NCBI GenBank assembly: GCA_037013495.1
Contig: CM072812.1
Coordinates: forward strand, 38,747,001 to 38,811,000
DNA: 64,000 bases
DNA from: Hippophae tibetana
Taxonomy: Eukaryota; Streptophyta; Magnoliopsida; Rosales; Elaeagnaceae
Direction: 5' to 3'
Made by a program: the position numbers and the translations under genes. Below the pieces are notes generated by a model. It worked only from the letters and a program-made list of their open reading frames with translations. It was not told where the DNA came from and did no database searches. This document shows positions 43,732-55,125 of this stretch, piece after piece (the stretch's first letter is position 1; each line of letters starts with the position of its first letter).

Positions 43732-44639
43732 CAGAATAATAAAAAATCTGGAAATCACTCAGAGGGATGGACAGTGGAAAATGAAGGATTGGGTGAGAAT
43801 GGTGCAATAAAGGACACTAGGAAGAGCGAACCATGGCGAGAATGCATGGTGATTGGAAGGTTGATCAATTACCAGATAGTGGATCTCTAGCAACAATGGT
43901 GGCTGGTTAACAAGCCAGTTGGGTGGCCCAGTTGCTGGCTCAAGGAAAGAAAGTCGCAGAAGGGGAGTAGCGGAACACCAACCTACTCAAAATCATCGGA
44001 CCAAACAACCCACTAGGTTTCACTCCTTGATCTTCGAAAAGAGGAACAACTTTTTAATTCGAAGGAACCACGCCTATAGCACATAGCAATCAAATTCAGT
44101 GAGCTAATAAGGCAACTTTGAAGCTATCCATATAAGTCAAAGGTAGGCGGTATACATATTCCCTTATATACGAGCAGTCAAAACGAGCCATACCAATAAG
44201 GTACTTTTGTTTTCTATGTTAGGGGTAGTTCAGCCATAATATATGCAGATGGTGGCTAGCTGATCGTAGCATTGGAGTCTCTAACATTCATCATTTACCT
44301 TCTGTGAAGATCCATTCCTTTTTTTTCTATAATTGTTTTCTATTTAAGATGTCAAATGTTTTTTTGAATGTGTCGGATTATATCCCCTCCATGTCATTAC
44401 TTCTTCGAGCTTCCCAGGTTGTTCGTATATCTTGACATTTTTTGATCAAATGTTGGGTGATAACCTCAAGGGGTTATGCTACTTAGAGCGCCCTACTCTG
44501 CTACCTTCTTAGCTTAGCAAACTTCTTGATTGTGACAAGTAATAAGTATCTTTTAGATACGAACCTAGAAAAGGTGCGGTCCAACTTTCTTTTAGAGAAG
44601 TTATATGATTTGAACGATCTCAAAAAAGTTATGGTGATA
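43732..44639. other. Unassigned DNA after element D
   Basis: Continuation of the sequence interrupted at 25463. No gene, RNA or repeat family recognised; base composition slightly less AT-rich between 43740 and 44100. Confidence 0.4.
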
Positions 44640-45140
44640 CTGGATTTTTATTCTTTGTAGGCTTTTATTAAAAGTAATATTGAATGCATAAGTTAAAGAT
44701 TATCAATGGATTGAATCTTGCCTAGTATAAATATTATCTTTCAAGATTCTAATGTAATGAATGAATTAAATCTAGTAAGTATAATTCAAGATTGTTCAGG
44801 ATTTAGGTTATTTAATAATTGAATTTAATAAATTACATTGAAAAGAAAATGTTATAATTCTTAAATGTACTTAGATTTTTAAAACTAAAGTTAAGAATTC
44901 AATAAATGTTTAAATTATGAATTTGATTTAGGACTTGAGAAACAAATTTTGATTAGTTAAATTGTAAGATAGTGGTACAAATAGTCCAATGATCAAATAT
45001 CTTTAATCATTATTGTTTAATATTATTATTTTTTCTTCACAATCACCCAAAATCGTCTTTGTTAACTTTACTTAACTCACTAACGACGTTATTATTAGAA
45101 GTAGAATTGTTAACAATCCTCTACATATTTGACCCTTAGT
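44640..45140 (+). mobile_element. Element E 5' LTR, 3' part
   Basis: Aligns by eye with 48800-49335: shared blocks include 'gattatcaatgga', 'aatgtaatgaat', 'aggatttaggtt', 'ttaaattatgaa', and 'tagaagtagaattgtta.caa' at the end. Such block sharing fits two LTRs of one old Athila element. The left end is not found. Confidence 0.6.
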
Positions 45141-45329
45141 TGCAATCATACCTACATGGACCCATTTTTAATAAAATTTAAGGATTAACTTTTGACATTC
45201 ACTTTTTGGGTGTGTTTCAATATTTTTCTAAAAATTGCTACTTTTCTTTTAACATTTACTTCTTCCTTTTTAATTTATTGTTTTTTTAGGTTTTGGTTTA
45301 GGTTTATTTTTAGCCAAGTAGTTGTAGCT

Positions 45330-45880
45330 GAGGAAAGAATGGAAGCACAAGCAGTTGTCGAACTCCCTTCTCAAACAATTGCTAAGCTTACTATGACCTC
45401 TAGTGTCATTACATAGAGAGTGGTAGACAACTAGAGGAGCCCCAAGAAGTCCTTAAGAATGATATATCTGAATAAAAGATTATTAAGGAGGAATAGAACA
45501 TCAACCCTAAAGATTCCAATGTGGTACCAAAGGTAGTACCCAAACCTTCCTTTTCTAATAACGAGTTTACTTTATCTTTTTCCCAATATGTCAACAAAAA
45601 AGAATCATTGAAAGGTAAATTTTGGAGACCTCCCCCAAGGTGCAAATCTACATATCTCTTATGGAATATATTAAACAAATTCCTTGGTATGAAAGGTACC
45701 TTATGGAATTTTTAATTACTAAGCACATGTTTAAGGATAGTAAAGAGATAGATGTGGGAGAAAGTGTATCTAATGTGCTTCAAAGAAGACTACCACCAAG
45801 GTGCAAGGAAGTGCTTAATAGACTGCTAGCTCAAATGGAAAACCATTTGATTTTAGGAAATACCTTTGGTGAATAGAGAT
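45330..45880 (+). pseudogene. Element E gag-protease remnant
   Basis: The reading at 45622-45876 contains a Y-I-K-Q-I-P-W-Y-E-R-Y-L block, V-G-E-S-V-S-N-V-L-Q-R-R-L-P-P-R-C-K-E and a terminal L-G-N-T-F-G, which is the gag-to-protease linker region of Athila elements (compare V-L-Q-R-K-L-P-P-K in element B). A short gag start (M-E-A-Q-A-V-V) may lie at 45340. Most of gag and all of pol are deleted. Confidence 0.6.
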
Positions 45881-46189
45881 ATAAATCTAACAAAAAGCAT
45901 ATGGCAACCAAATCCACTCTAAAAAGAATAGTAATGTTCCTTAGTGAGAAATAATGTTATAAGCTTGTTAAGTTACACGATTTAATTATTTTTAGTGGAT
46001 GCTAAATCACACACATACTTTAAGCATGGTTGTTCCAGGATAGCTAGAGCAAGAGGATGAGTAAATTTCATATAGAATGAACATTAGACTTAGAGAACAT
46101 AGAGTTGCTAAACCCCTAAGACAATGTCAAAAAACTTAATTTATTTTGCCTTTGTTTGAGGACTAGCAAAGAGTAACTGTGGGGAAGTT
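45881..46189 (+). mobile_element. Element E residual 3' domain and PPT
   Basis: Short non-coding stretch ending in gaggactagcaaagagtaac and the purine tract gtggggaag at about 46179-46187. The 'gactagcaa-ag' context is the same as upstream of the B and C 3' LTRs, so this is the PPT. Confidence 0.65.
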
Positions 46190-46340
46190 TGATTGGTGTC
46201 ATGTTATACACATATTTTTGGATCAATTTCCATATATATTATAATGAATTATTGTTTTTTATGCATTTTATGTGTTTTTTTGTGTTATACGGGTGTTCAG
46301 AGATGAAATTAGTAAAAAGAGAAAAAAAATAGGGCACTTG

Positions 46341-48043
46341 TGATGCACAAATTTTAATTTCTCGTAAGTACACGAATCACTAGCATACTAATGATAAGTT
46401 GCCCTGATATTGGTTCATAAAGGAATTGGTCGGTTGTTTTGAAAATTCAAATTATTTTCTAAATTAGTTAAGAGAAAAGAATCCTAAACATTCTATCACA
46501 TGTTGGTTGAGAGAAAAGAATTATAAATTCTAAATTAATTAAATAACTAAGATCATAAGTAAATTAATAGCCAAAAATAAGGATGAGGAATGACTATGAA
46601 AAATTAGAGAGCATAACCCTTCATGAAAAAAAAACAAATTAAATGATTCAAATAACAAATTAGATTTACTAATTTTTCTTTTTTAAATAAACTAATTGCT
46701 TAGAATCATAGTGAGTCTCCACAATTCTCAATTAATCAATAAATATTTGAGTCATATTTGAAATTGATAAATTGGCAAACTAAAGAAAATATATAAACCA
46801 AGATTCTCACTTGATTAATAAATTTCTTAATTGGACATGAAATTAATTAATTTGTAAACTTAAAGTAAATATATTCTTTAATTATAAATTAATATTTGGA
46901 GCATCATTAATTTATAATTAAATATTATTTTAATATCTAATTTAATCTTAATTAATCAATAACTTCTTTGTTCAAGCTTGAAATTGATTAATGAAATTAA
47001 ATTAGATTCTTATTCTTCAATGTATATTCGAACACAGATGATGTGTCTAATGTTTAGTTCTAAAATATTTTCTTTAATTATAAATCAAGACTTGGTCTAT
47101 CATGAATTTATAATAAAAGATTTGAGCATGAACAAGAAATAAATTAAACTTTTATTTATTCAAATCATAATTTTTTTTTCAATCATCGAAAGAAATTACT
47201 AAAATCCTAATCATAATTAAATTAAGAAAAGTTTATTCAATTACAAAAGATATCAAATTATAGAGAAAAAAGAATATAAAGCAATAAAAATGGTGCCTCT
47301 TGACAAAGATGATTTCAGATATCTAAAATTGCTATCATTATCTTCTTCAAATCCTTAGATATTCTTTATAATTTGGAGGTTTTCTCTCTGTATCTATATA
47401 TGGATAGTGCGTAGAACCATTATTGGAGCTGATGGTTGATAATATATGGCTTGATATTTGTTTAAGAGGGGTTATGGTTGTATTTATAGAGTGAAATTAG
47501 GGTTAAACAATTTTGGAATGCATACAAGGGTTTCTAGAAGATTTTTACACTCAAGTTATAACATAATATATTCTACATCACGATGCTCATTGATTTTTTA
47601 TTCTTTAGTTGCAGCCTGAGAGCATTATGCCATAGCATGGAGTAAGTTGGGTCGTGACATGGAAAAAACTTCAAAATAAAAAAAAAACAAGTTGGATCCA
47701 AGATGTTTGTGTCATGATATGGTATTATTGAGCCACGATGCGCATAAAAATCCCAAAATCACCAGTTGGAATTTAGAGCACCTCATTGCGGTATGGAATA
47801 TTTTTGGTCCACAACACACATAGAATTTTTGGTCTTTAACATTTTGGTTTGTTCTAACTTGTGTAAATTACCATTAATTATCCCATTTTTTACTCTTTTA
47901 ACTCGTGTTTGTCCATAATTCTTCTAAACATACATTAACCTACAAACCACAAAAGTAACATCCAAAACAAGATAATAATAAAATAAAGAAGAAAGTAAAT
48001 GCTTGAAAATATAGCAAATAATAGGTCAAAATAATGTTCATTA
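46341..48043 (-). mobile_element. Solo LTR of the element A family, minus strand
   Basis: 1.7 kb, homologous in reverse orientation to the LTR of A (22013-24285). The plus-strand left end is TGATGCACAAAT (complement of the LTR 3' terminus gcatca) and the right end is ...aatgttcatta, whose complement TAATGAACATT matches A's LTR start with one substitution. Flanking 5-mers are ACTTG (46336-46340) and GCTCG (48044-48048), related by two transitions, so an aged target duplication is likely. Confidence 0.7.
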
Positions 48044-48935
48044 GCTCGATCAATTAAGCATCGATCGAGATCGCTCAAGGACCTCAGAAGGAAAAATATG
48101 GATCAACAGACGTAATCAATCAAAACACTACTTGATAGATCAAGACATGACTCGATCAAGTACCTACTAGATCAATCAAGCTTCGATTGAGGATCAATCA
48201 ATAATTCTCACGTTGGAAGTCAACAACGTTAGATCAAGCAAGCTAGGGTCTCGATCAATTGAGAAGTCTAATCAATATGCAAATTTGGCATTTTTTATCA
48301 CCAATTTTTAATCCTATTGATTAGATCCAGAAAAATATAATTTGATTTCAATTAAGCTTGAGAAATACATTATAAAAGGAACCTAAAGACCATTAAAATA
48401 TACACAAATGATACAAGGACTAAGGATGATTAGAGGTAACATTGCTTCATCTACTTTTCATAAGCTTTTTTTAATCATTTTCTTTATAGTTTTCCATGGA
48501 TATTATATTGATTCTTGAAGAATCTATGACTAACTAATTTAATAATATGATTAGAGGTAATTCAAAATCATAGATTATGGTTTAGTTAATTTAAATGTCA
48601 TGATAAATTTTAGTATCAATTATTGATTCTTTATGTGTTCAATTTTATGTTTAAACATCAAAACTATGCATATATAAATTAGAGTGATCAACTAGTTTAT
48701 TACATGGATGTGATTATTGCTAGTTTAAGATAATAGTGTGCAATTTCTAATGTTCTTATTCAAAGTAGCACCTTATTTGAAGTAACACCTTGTGACTTCT
48801 AATACAAGTAGGATTCAATGCATAGGATACAGGTTATCAATGGATTTAATTTTACCTAGTCTAGTTTTTACCTTTTTAGATCATAATGTAATGAATAAAT
48901 TAAAACTAGTAAATGTAATTCTAGGTTGTTTAGGA

Positions 48936-49025
48936 TTTAGGTTGCCTAATAATTGAATTGTTAATCAATTACACTAAAAATTTAGGTTGTTTAATAATTG
49001 AATTGTTAATCAATTACACCAAAAA
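48936..49025. repeat. 45-bp tandem duplication in element E LTR
   Basis: Copies 48936-48980 and 48981-49025 share tttaggttg..taataattgaattgttaatcaattacac with a few differences. The other LTR (44800-44845) has one copy. Confidence 0.9.
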
Positions 49026-49335
49026 AATGTATGTGTTTTAAGTGTACCTAGACTTTTAGCTAAAGTTAAGAATAAAAGAAGGGTTTTAAATTATGAACTT
49101 TATCTAGGATTTGAAAAACTAATTTTGATTCATTATATGATTAGTTAGTTTGTAAGCTAGTGGTGCACATAGTCCTATGATAATATATCACTAATCAATC
49201 TTATGCAATTTTCTTTTACTGTTTTATATTATTTTCATTTTCGTCATAATCAACCAAAACCTTTCTTTGATAACTTTACTTAACTTCCTAAGAAGTAGTT
49301 ATTAGAAGTAGAATTGTTATCAACCTTATTGGGTT

Positions 49336-50112
49336 TGTTCTTTGCAAAATATTAAGTAGTGAGATTTTGGATTACTTAGAATTAGTTGTCTAATGAATAC
49401 TTTCTTTTGGATTCCATTTTTACTTGTGGACTTCTAGGTCAAGTTCTACCCTACTTGAGGGTTGCTTGATCTGAGTTAGTGAGAGGGTACTCTAGTTCTC
49501 TATAAATCTTATTTCCAAGGACACCAAGGTGATGCACTTTTGAGATAACTATACTTTGGTGATGCACCCTTCTCACTTTTCTCATCCTATCATACCAAAA
49601 CAAGTAGCTTGGAACCATGGAAGTATAAATTTAAATAGTTTAATTTACACCATATAATCATCGGTGGATTTTGAGAAAGATTGAGCAACATTGTTTTAGA
49701 ACTTTGTAGTTAAGTATGCTTGACTTAGAGAAATTCAAAGATAATTCTTGTAGTTAAGGTGATCCCTATAAGAAGTTCCTTATTCAATAATTTTTGTGGT
49801 GCTTACGTTCTAGATGCATTGTTGGTCACACCTTTTGGTGTCGTAGGAAGAAGTTACTTATAGTTCGGCATGGCTTGGATGGTGATGACCTAGACCACTA
49901 ATCCTATAGGTGATGACTATGGACATCGTAATTTGGAAATCAATATATCTACCCAATCAATTGTGGCCTAGATATCGACAACTTGGATCCATAGTCTAAA
50001 GGATGGCAAGATAAGAAGTATGACTTGGAAGGTAGCTTGTCTAGATAGTATGGTTGAAAAGATGAAAGTCCATCAGGTATGGCACGATCTAAGTTGTAGG
50101 GTCCTGGACTGT
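49336..50112. other. Unassigned DNA left of the nested solo LTRs
   Basis: No gene or repeat family recognised. Its last five bases ACTGT (50108-50112) are the left target duplication of the solo LTR that follows, so it is contiguous with 53972 onward. Confidence 0.45.
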
Positions 50113-53100
50113 TGATAAGTGCTCAAAAAGCATTAAAATTACCATGATTTTATGCACATTAATTGATTAAATATATATATATATTTATATGTTTTATCAT
50201 ATATTTATATAAATTTATCTTTTTCGGAATCACGGGTATTTTTATTGTTTTTCAGGTATTTTGGATTAAAAACGTAACTTAAAGACTCAAAGAGGAATAC
50301 TGAAAGCAATACATCACAAATATATTAATAAATAAATGGGGAAAGGTCAACAAATATGGAAAAATTGGACAAAATGGGTCAAAAATGTCAAAAAGGAGAA
50401 AATCGCGTCGCCGCAACACGCAGTTGCCCAACCGCGCGTGCCCAAGCCCAGTCCCGTGTGCGCCGACACCCGTTTCACCCCATTTTTCACATGCAACCGC
50501 CAAATGACGTCATGCTGACATCATCAATGACCTCAGCAATTCCATTCTATGTTTTTACATTTTTTTAACATTTTTTCACTCACTTTTTCTCTCCATCCTC
50601 ACCTATAAATACCCCCATTCCCTTCACTTCTAAACACACCTCAAAACACATTATTTTCTCTCTTTTCTTAGATTTTTAGTTTTTCTTAGTTTTTAGCTTT
50701 TCTTAGTTAATTTCTCTTAGTTTTAGAGTTCTTCCCTTTTTGGGAAGAACTAGTTATGTTTATGTAATTTATTAGCTTTTTGATTCAATAAATGGGAGTG
50801 CAAATTCCACTTGGAGGATTTCCAGCAACTGATGAGCGAAAACCGGCATCGCCGATTCTTGCCAATACTTTGATTTTAATATTTATAAAACTCTCGCAAG
50901 TGCACGAATCATTTCGAAGAAAATGATAAGTATACTCCCAAGGTCGATCTAAGGAAGGAATGTATGTGGTTTTTAATTTATTATTCAAACTTTTAAAAAC
51001 GAAATTAAATCCTAAACATCCTGTCACGATAGTTTGGTTTTTGTGTTCCTAATCTAATAACATAAAATAAACATATATACAGATTAATTAAATATAATCT
51101 AATAACATAAAAATAAACATAGATACAAATTCAATAAATAATTATCTAAAAATAAACATATATACAGATTCAATAAATAATTATCTAAAAATAAACATAT
51201 ATACAGATTCAATAAATATTCATGCAAATTTTATCATTTATATTAGTGGAGTATTTATGGATATAATAACTAAATTAATTATGCTTGCTCATATTAACTA
51301 GGTTATTAAAGATATAAATTGATATTTTATTGATTCTCTCTTTTTTGTATAAATACCACCTTTGGTGGGGTTAGATATTCTTTGTTAACTAAACAAATCA
51401 ATTAACACCTATGGGTGGGGTTGATAACTAATTTGGTTAATTAAATTAATTCCTTTTTCTAAGAGATTGAAAATGAACCATTTAAATGCCACCTTTGGTG
51501 GGGTTAGACAATTTAAACATTATTCAAGGTGTCCAAATTAAACATAAGAATTTAATTATCCGAGTACTAACTTTCAAGTTTTAAAACCACTATTGAAAAC
51601 ATGTTGTCAATACATTTTCACATAATAATTCTTATAAAAACTTTTGAAATAGAGTTTCACTCTAACTACCGGGCGATTGTACCAACAAATAAAAGAGCAC
51701 TACTCTAAATTAGACCGGATAACTAAACCTTAAAATCTAATTTTCAGGTTTAAGTTTGTAATGAAAAATAATATATTTCTCTCTAACATTCTTAATATAA
51801 AATCTTGAATAAAAACAAAATCAATTCATTTTAGAGATTTTTACCTATTTAATATTTCGCAAGCATAACAACGTCATTATTACATCATATTTACTAAACA
51901 GCCAGCATAGTTAAATTTAACCACAGACAAATTAAATATAACATGTAAGAATAAAGCATAAAAATAACTGTAAAGAAAATAAAATCCTTACAGAACTTCG
52001 ACGCTATTCCCGTAGCTGGAAAACCTCCAAGCGGAATTTGCACTCCCATTTATTGAATCAAAAATCTAAATTATTACAAAAACATTACAAGTTCCTCTCA
52101 AAAAAAGAAGAACACTAAAACTAAGAGAATTGAACTAAAAACTAAGAAGGAAACTAAGAAAAGCTTAGAAACTAAGAAAGAAACTAAGGAAAACTCAAAA
52201 ACTAAGAAATGAGAGAAAGAAAGAAGAGAGAAGTGAGTTTTGAAGGTGTGATTTGAAGTGAAGGGAAGGGGGGTATTTATAGGTGAGAATGGAGAGAAAA
52301 AAATGAGTAAAAAAATGTTAAAAAAATATTAAAAAATGTAAAAACACGTATTGGAATTGCTGATGTCATTAATGACGTCAGCATGACGTCACAGGGGCGG
52401 CTGCACGTGAAAAATGGGGCGAAAACGCGTTGGGCGCGCGGAGGGGCTGCTGTTGGGCGCTGCGCGCTGGGGCTGTCGCTGCGCGCAGCTCGGCGCGCGT
52501 GAACAGTGCCCGCGCGCTGGGGCGCGCTTGGATGGGCATGTCAGCGCGCGCGGCATGGGGCGCACGCGGTTGGGCGCTGGGGCACTGGGCTGCACGCACG
52601 GCTGGGCTGCGGCGCGCGATTTCCGTCTTTTTGACCTTTTCGACCCATTTTGTCCAATTTTTCCATGTTTGTTGACCTTTTCCCACTTATTTATTAATAT
52701 ATTTGTGATGTATTGCTTCAAGTATTCCTCTTTGAGTCTTTACATTGCGTTTTTAAGCCAAAATACCTGAAAAACAATAAAAATACCCGTGATTCCGAAA
52801 AAGACAAATTTATATAAATATATGATAAAACATATAAATATATGTATTTTTAATCAATTAATGTACATAAAATCATGGTTATTTTAGTGCTTTTTGAGCA
52901 CTCATCAGCAACGGGAATAGCGTCGAAGTTCTGTAAGGATTTTATTTTCTTTACAGTTATTTTCTATGCTTTATTCTTACATGTCATATTTAATTTGTCT
53001 GTGATTAAATTTAACTGTGCTGACTGTTTATAAACATGATGTAATAATAACGTTGTTATGCTTGCGAAATATTAAATAGGTGAAAATCTCTAAAATGAAT

Positions 53101-53966
53101 TGATTTTGTTTTTATTCAAGATTTTATATTAAGAATGTTAGAGAGAAATATATTATTTTTCATTAGAAACTTAAACCTGAAAATTGGATTTTAAGGTTTA
53201 GTTATCCAGTCTGATTTAGAGTAGTGCTCTTTTATTTGTTGGTACAATCGCCCGGTAGTTAGAGTGAAGCTCTATTTCAAAAGTTTTTATAAGAATTATT
53301 ATCTGAAAATGTATTGACAACATGTTTTAAGTAGTGGTTTTAAAACTTGAAAGTTAGTACTCGGATAACTAAATTCTTAGGTTTAATTTGGACACCTTGA
53401 ATAAAGTTTAAACTTTCTAACCCCACCAAAGGTGGCATTTAAATGGTTCATTTTCAATCTCTTAGAAAAAGAAATTAATTTAATTAACCAAATTGATTAT
53501 CAACCCCACCCATAGGTGTTAATTGATTTGTTTAGTTAACAAAGAATATCTAACCCCACCAAAGGTGGTATTCATACAAAAAATGGAGAATCAATAAATA
53601 TCAATTCATATCTTTAATAACCTAAATAATATGAGCAAGCATAATTAACTTAGTTATTATATCCATAAATACTCCGTCATTATAAATGATAAAATTTGCA
53701 TAAATGTTTATTGAATCTATGTTTATTTTTATGTCAGTAGATTAAAAACACAAAAACCCCAAAATATTGTGACAGGATGTTTAGGATTTAATTTCATTTT
53801 TAAAAGTTTGAATAATAAATTAAAAACCACATACATTCCTTCCTTAGATCGACCTTGGGAGTATACTTATCATTTTCTACGAAATGATTCGTGCACTTGT
53901 GAGAGTTTTATAAATATTAAAACCAAAGTATTGACAAGAATCGGCGATACTGGTTTTCGCTCATCA
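50113..53966 (+). mobile_element. C-family solo LTR (outer), split by an inner solo LTR
   Basis: TGATAAGTGCTC at 50113 to CGCTCATCA at 53966, flanked by perfect ACTGT repeats (50108-50112 and 53967-53971). Parts 50113-50829 and 52913-53966 together make about 1.77 kb, matching the LTRs of element C. No PBS or internal region is attached, so this is a solo LTR. Confidence 0.92.
50830..52907 (-). mobile_element. C-family solo LTR (inner), opposite orientation
   Basis: 2078 bp, plus-strand TGATGAGCG...GAGCACTCATCA, the exact reverse of a C-family LTR. Flanked by perfect GCAAC repeats (50825-50829 and 52908-52912). Its GC-rich block (52385-52620) is longer and different from those of the element C LTRs, which explains the open frames on both strands there. 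Contains TGACGTCA at about 52373-52380. Confidence 0.92.
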
Positions 53967-53971
53967 ACTGT

Positions 53972-54969
53972 ATAGCCTAGTAGGTGACTTTTTAGAAAGC
54001 ACTACCTTAGCGATGGAAAATTGGATAGCATAGCCTTTTAGAATACGACCTACCATACAAAGGAATAATGTTCCTTTATATGTGAATATTTTTCCTTTAA
54101 GAGTGATGCCCATTTGATAACTATAGTTATGGACATCTACCTTAGAATCCACAATATCATCAATGTGGATGTTCCAAATTGAATGCATTAATCGTCTAGT
54201 GTTAAGGTTGTCCTCTAGATGAGTTAGAAAAACCTTATTTGGACTGTATATGGTTGCAAGATGACAATTACTAAGGATGGCCAGCATCTTAGCTTTCTAG
54301 AGTTGTAAAATCTCAATGTTAACTAATTTTTGGTATACTAGGTTAGTCTACTCGAGTGCTCTACTTCACTATTATGCTTGGCTACTCTACTTGACTATTC
54401 TACTTACCTTGTCTACCTAGCTAGTCTGCTTGGCTGGTAGTATGCAATAGGTTTAGCTACGATTTTCTAATTTCACCCAATTTTTCCCATACAAAATAGG
54501 TTAGACATCTTCAAAATCACATTGGGGATTTGTTTGGAAACCTTCACGAATCAAGTTATGTCTTTAGAAGGAAATGAGTGATGAACACGATGAAGAATCT
54601 GAAGAACAAGATGAATTTTCTTGGATTTGTTAGCTCAAATTGAATAGAACACCAAATTTCTTTCCCATAAACATGCTCGATATTGAAGTCAATTACCATG
54701 TTAACCACATTCCTACCAGTTTAATCCTTAAAATAATAAAAAAAATCATAGGAAATGACACCAAGGGATACAAATCTACTTTGATAAAGATTAGCTAAAA
54801 TAGTAAAAATTATTAGAGAATGCGTACCTTATCACTATATTATGAGACTATTTATGGGGATTAAAATGATACAAATAAACTCTGAGGATATATTTTTGAA
54901 TCCCATAATATCATATATTTTCTAATTAAATATTGATATAATTATCTCAAGAGAGAATACTTCCTGGAT
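53972..54969. other. Unassigned DNA right of the nested solo LTRs
   Basis: A minus-strand open frame of 107 codons (54287 to 53964) has no family pattern and its last codons run into the solo LTR, so it is not a gene as it stands. Around 54345-54440 there is loose repetition of 'ctact-cta-cttg'. Nothing else recognised. Confidence 0.35.
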
Positions 54970-55125
54970 ATGTTTTATGTCAACACATGCAAGTTGGACA
55001 AGAAGTGGTGTTTCTAGTGGAAAAAATGTGAGTAATGTGTAAGAACATACCCTTGGGAGGGGAACAATAACTGGAAATAACTGCTAATACCCCGTAGGTT
55101 GAGGAGTGAAAGGAGGAATCTAATT
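54970..55125 (+). pseudogene. rrn16: Plastid 16S rRNA fragment in nuclear DNA (NUPT)
   Basis: From about 54982 the sequence follows the 5' domain of chloroplast 16S rRNA: aacacatgcaag, gaagtggtgtttc, gtgagtaa, gtaagaac, cccttgggaggggaacaa, ctgctaataccccgtagg, tgaggag and aaaggaggaat appear in the right order and spacing. Most differences are C-to-T or G-to-A, as expected for an old methylated nuclear insert. Similarity fades after about 55125 and before about 54970. It is a fragment (about 10% of the gene) and not a functional rRNA. A mitochondrial intermediate cannot be excluded. Confidence 0.85.

Larger units (their letters stand above)
46190..49335 (+). mobile_element. Element E 3' LTR, interrupted by a solo LTR
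   Basis: Starts TGATTGGTGTCATG at 46190 after the PPT, is broken at 46341-48043 by a solo LTR, then goes on with a tract rich in 'gatcgat/gatcaa' motifs (48044-48280) and AT-rich DNA to about 49335. The net length is about 1.4 kb. The right end is placed by the loss of similarity to 44640-45140. Confidence 0.6.

Noticed and set aside
52378-52770. Open frames of 81-118 codons on both strands
   Set aside because: Same GC-rich LTR block in the inner solo LTR; open on both strands because stop codons are rare in GC-rich DNA.
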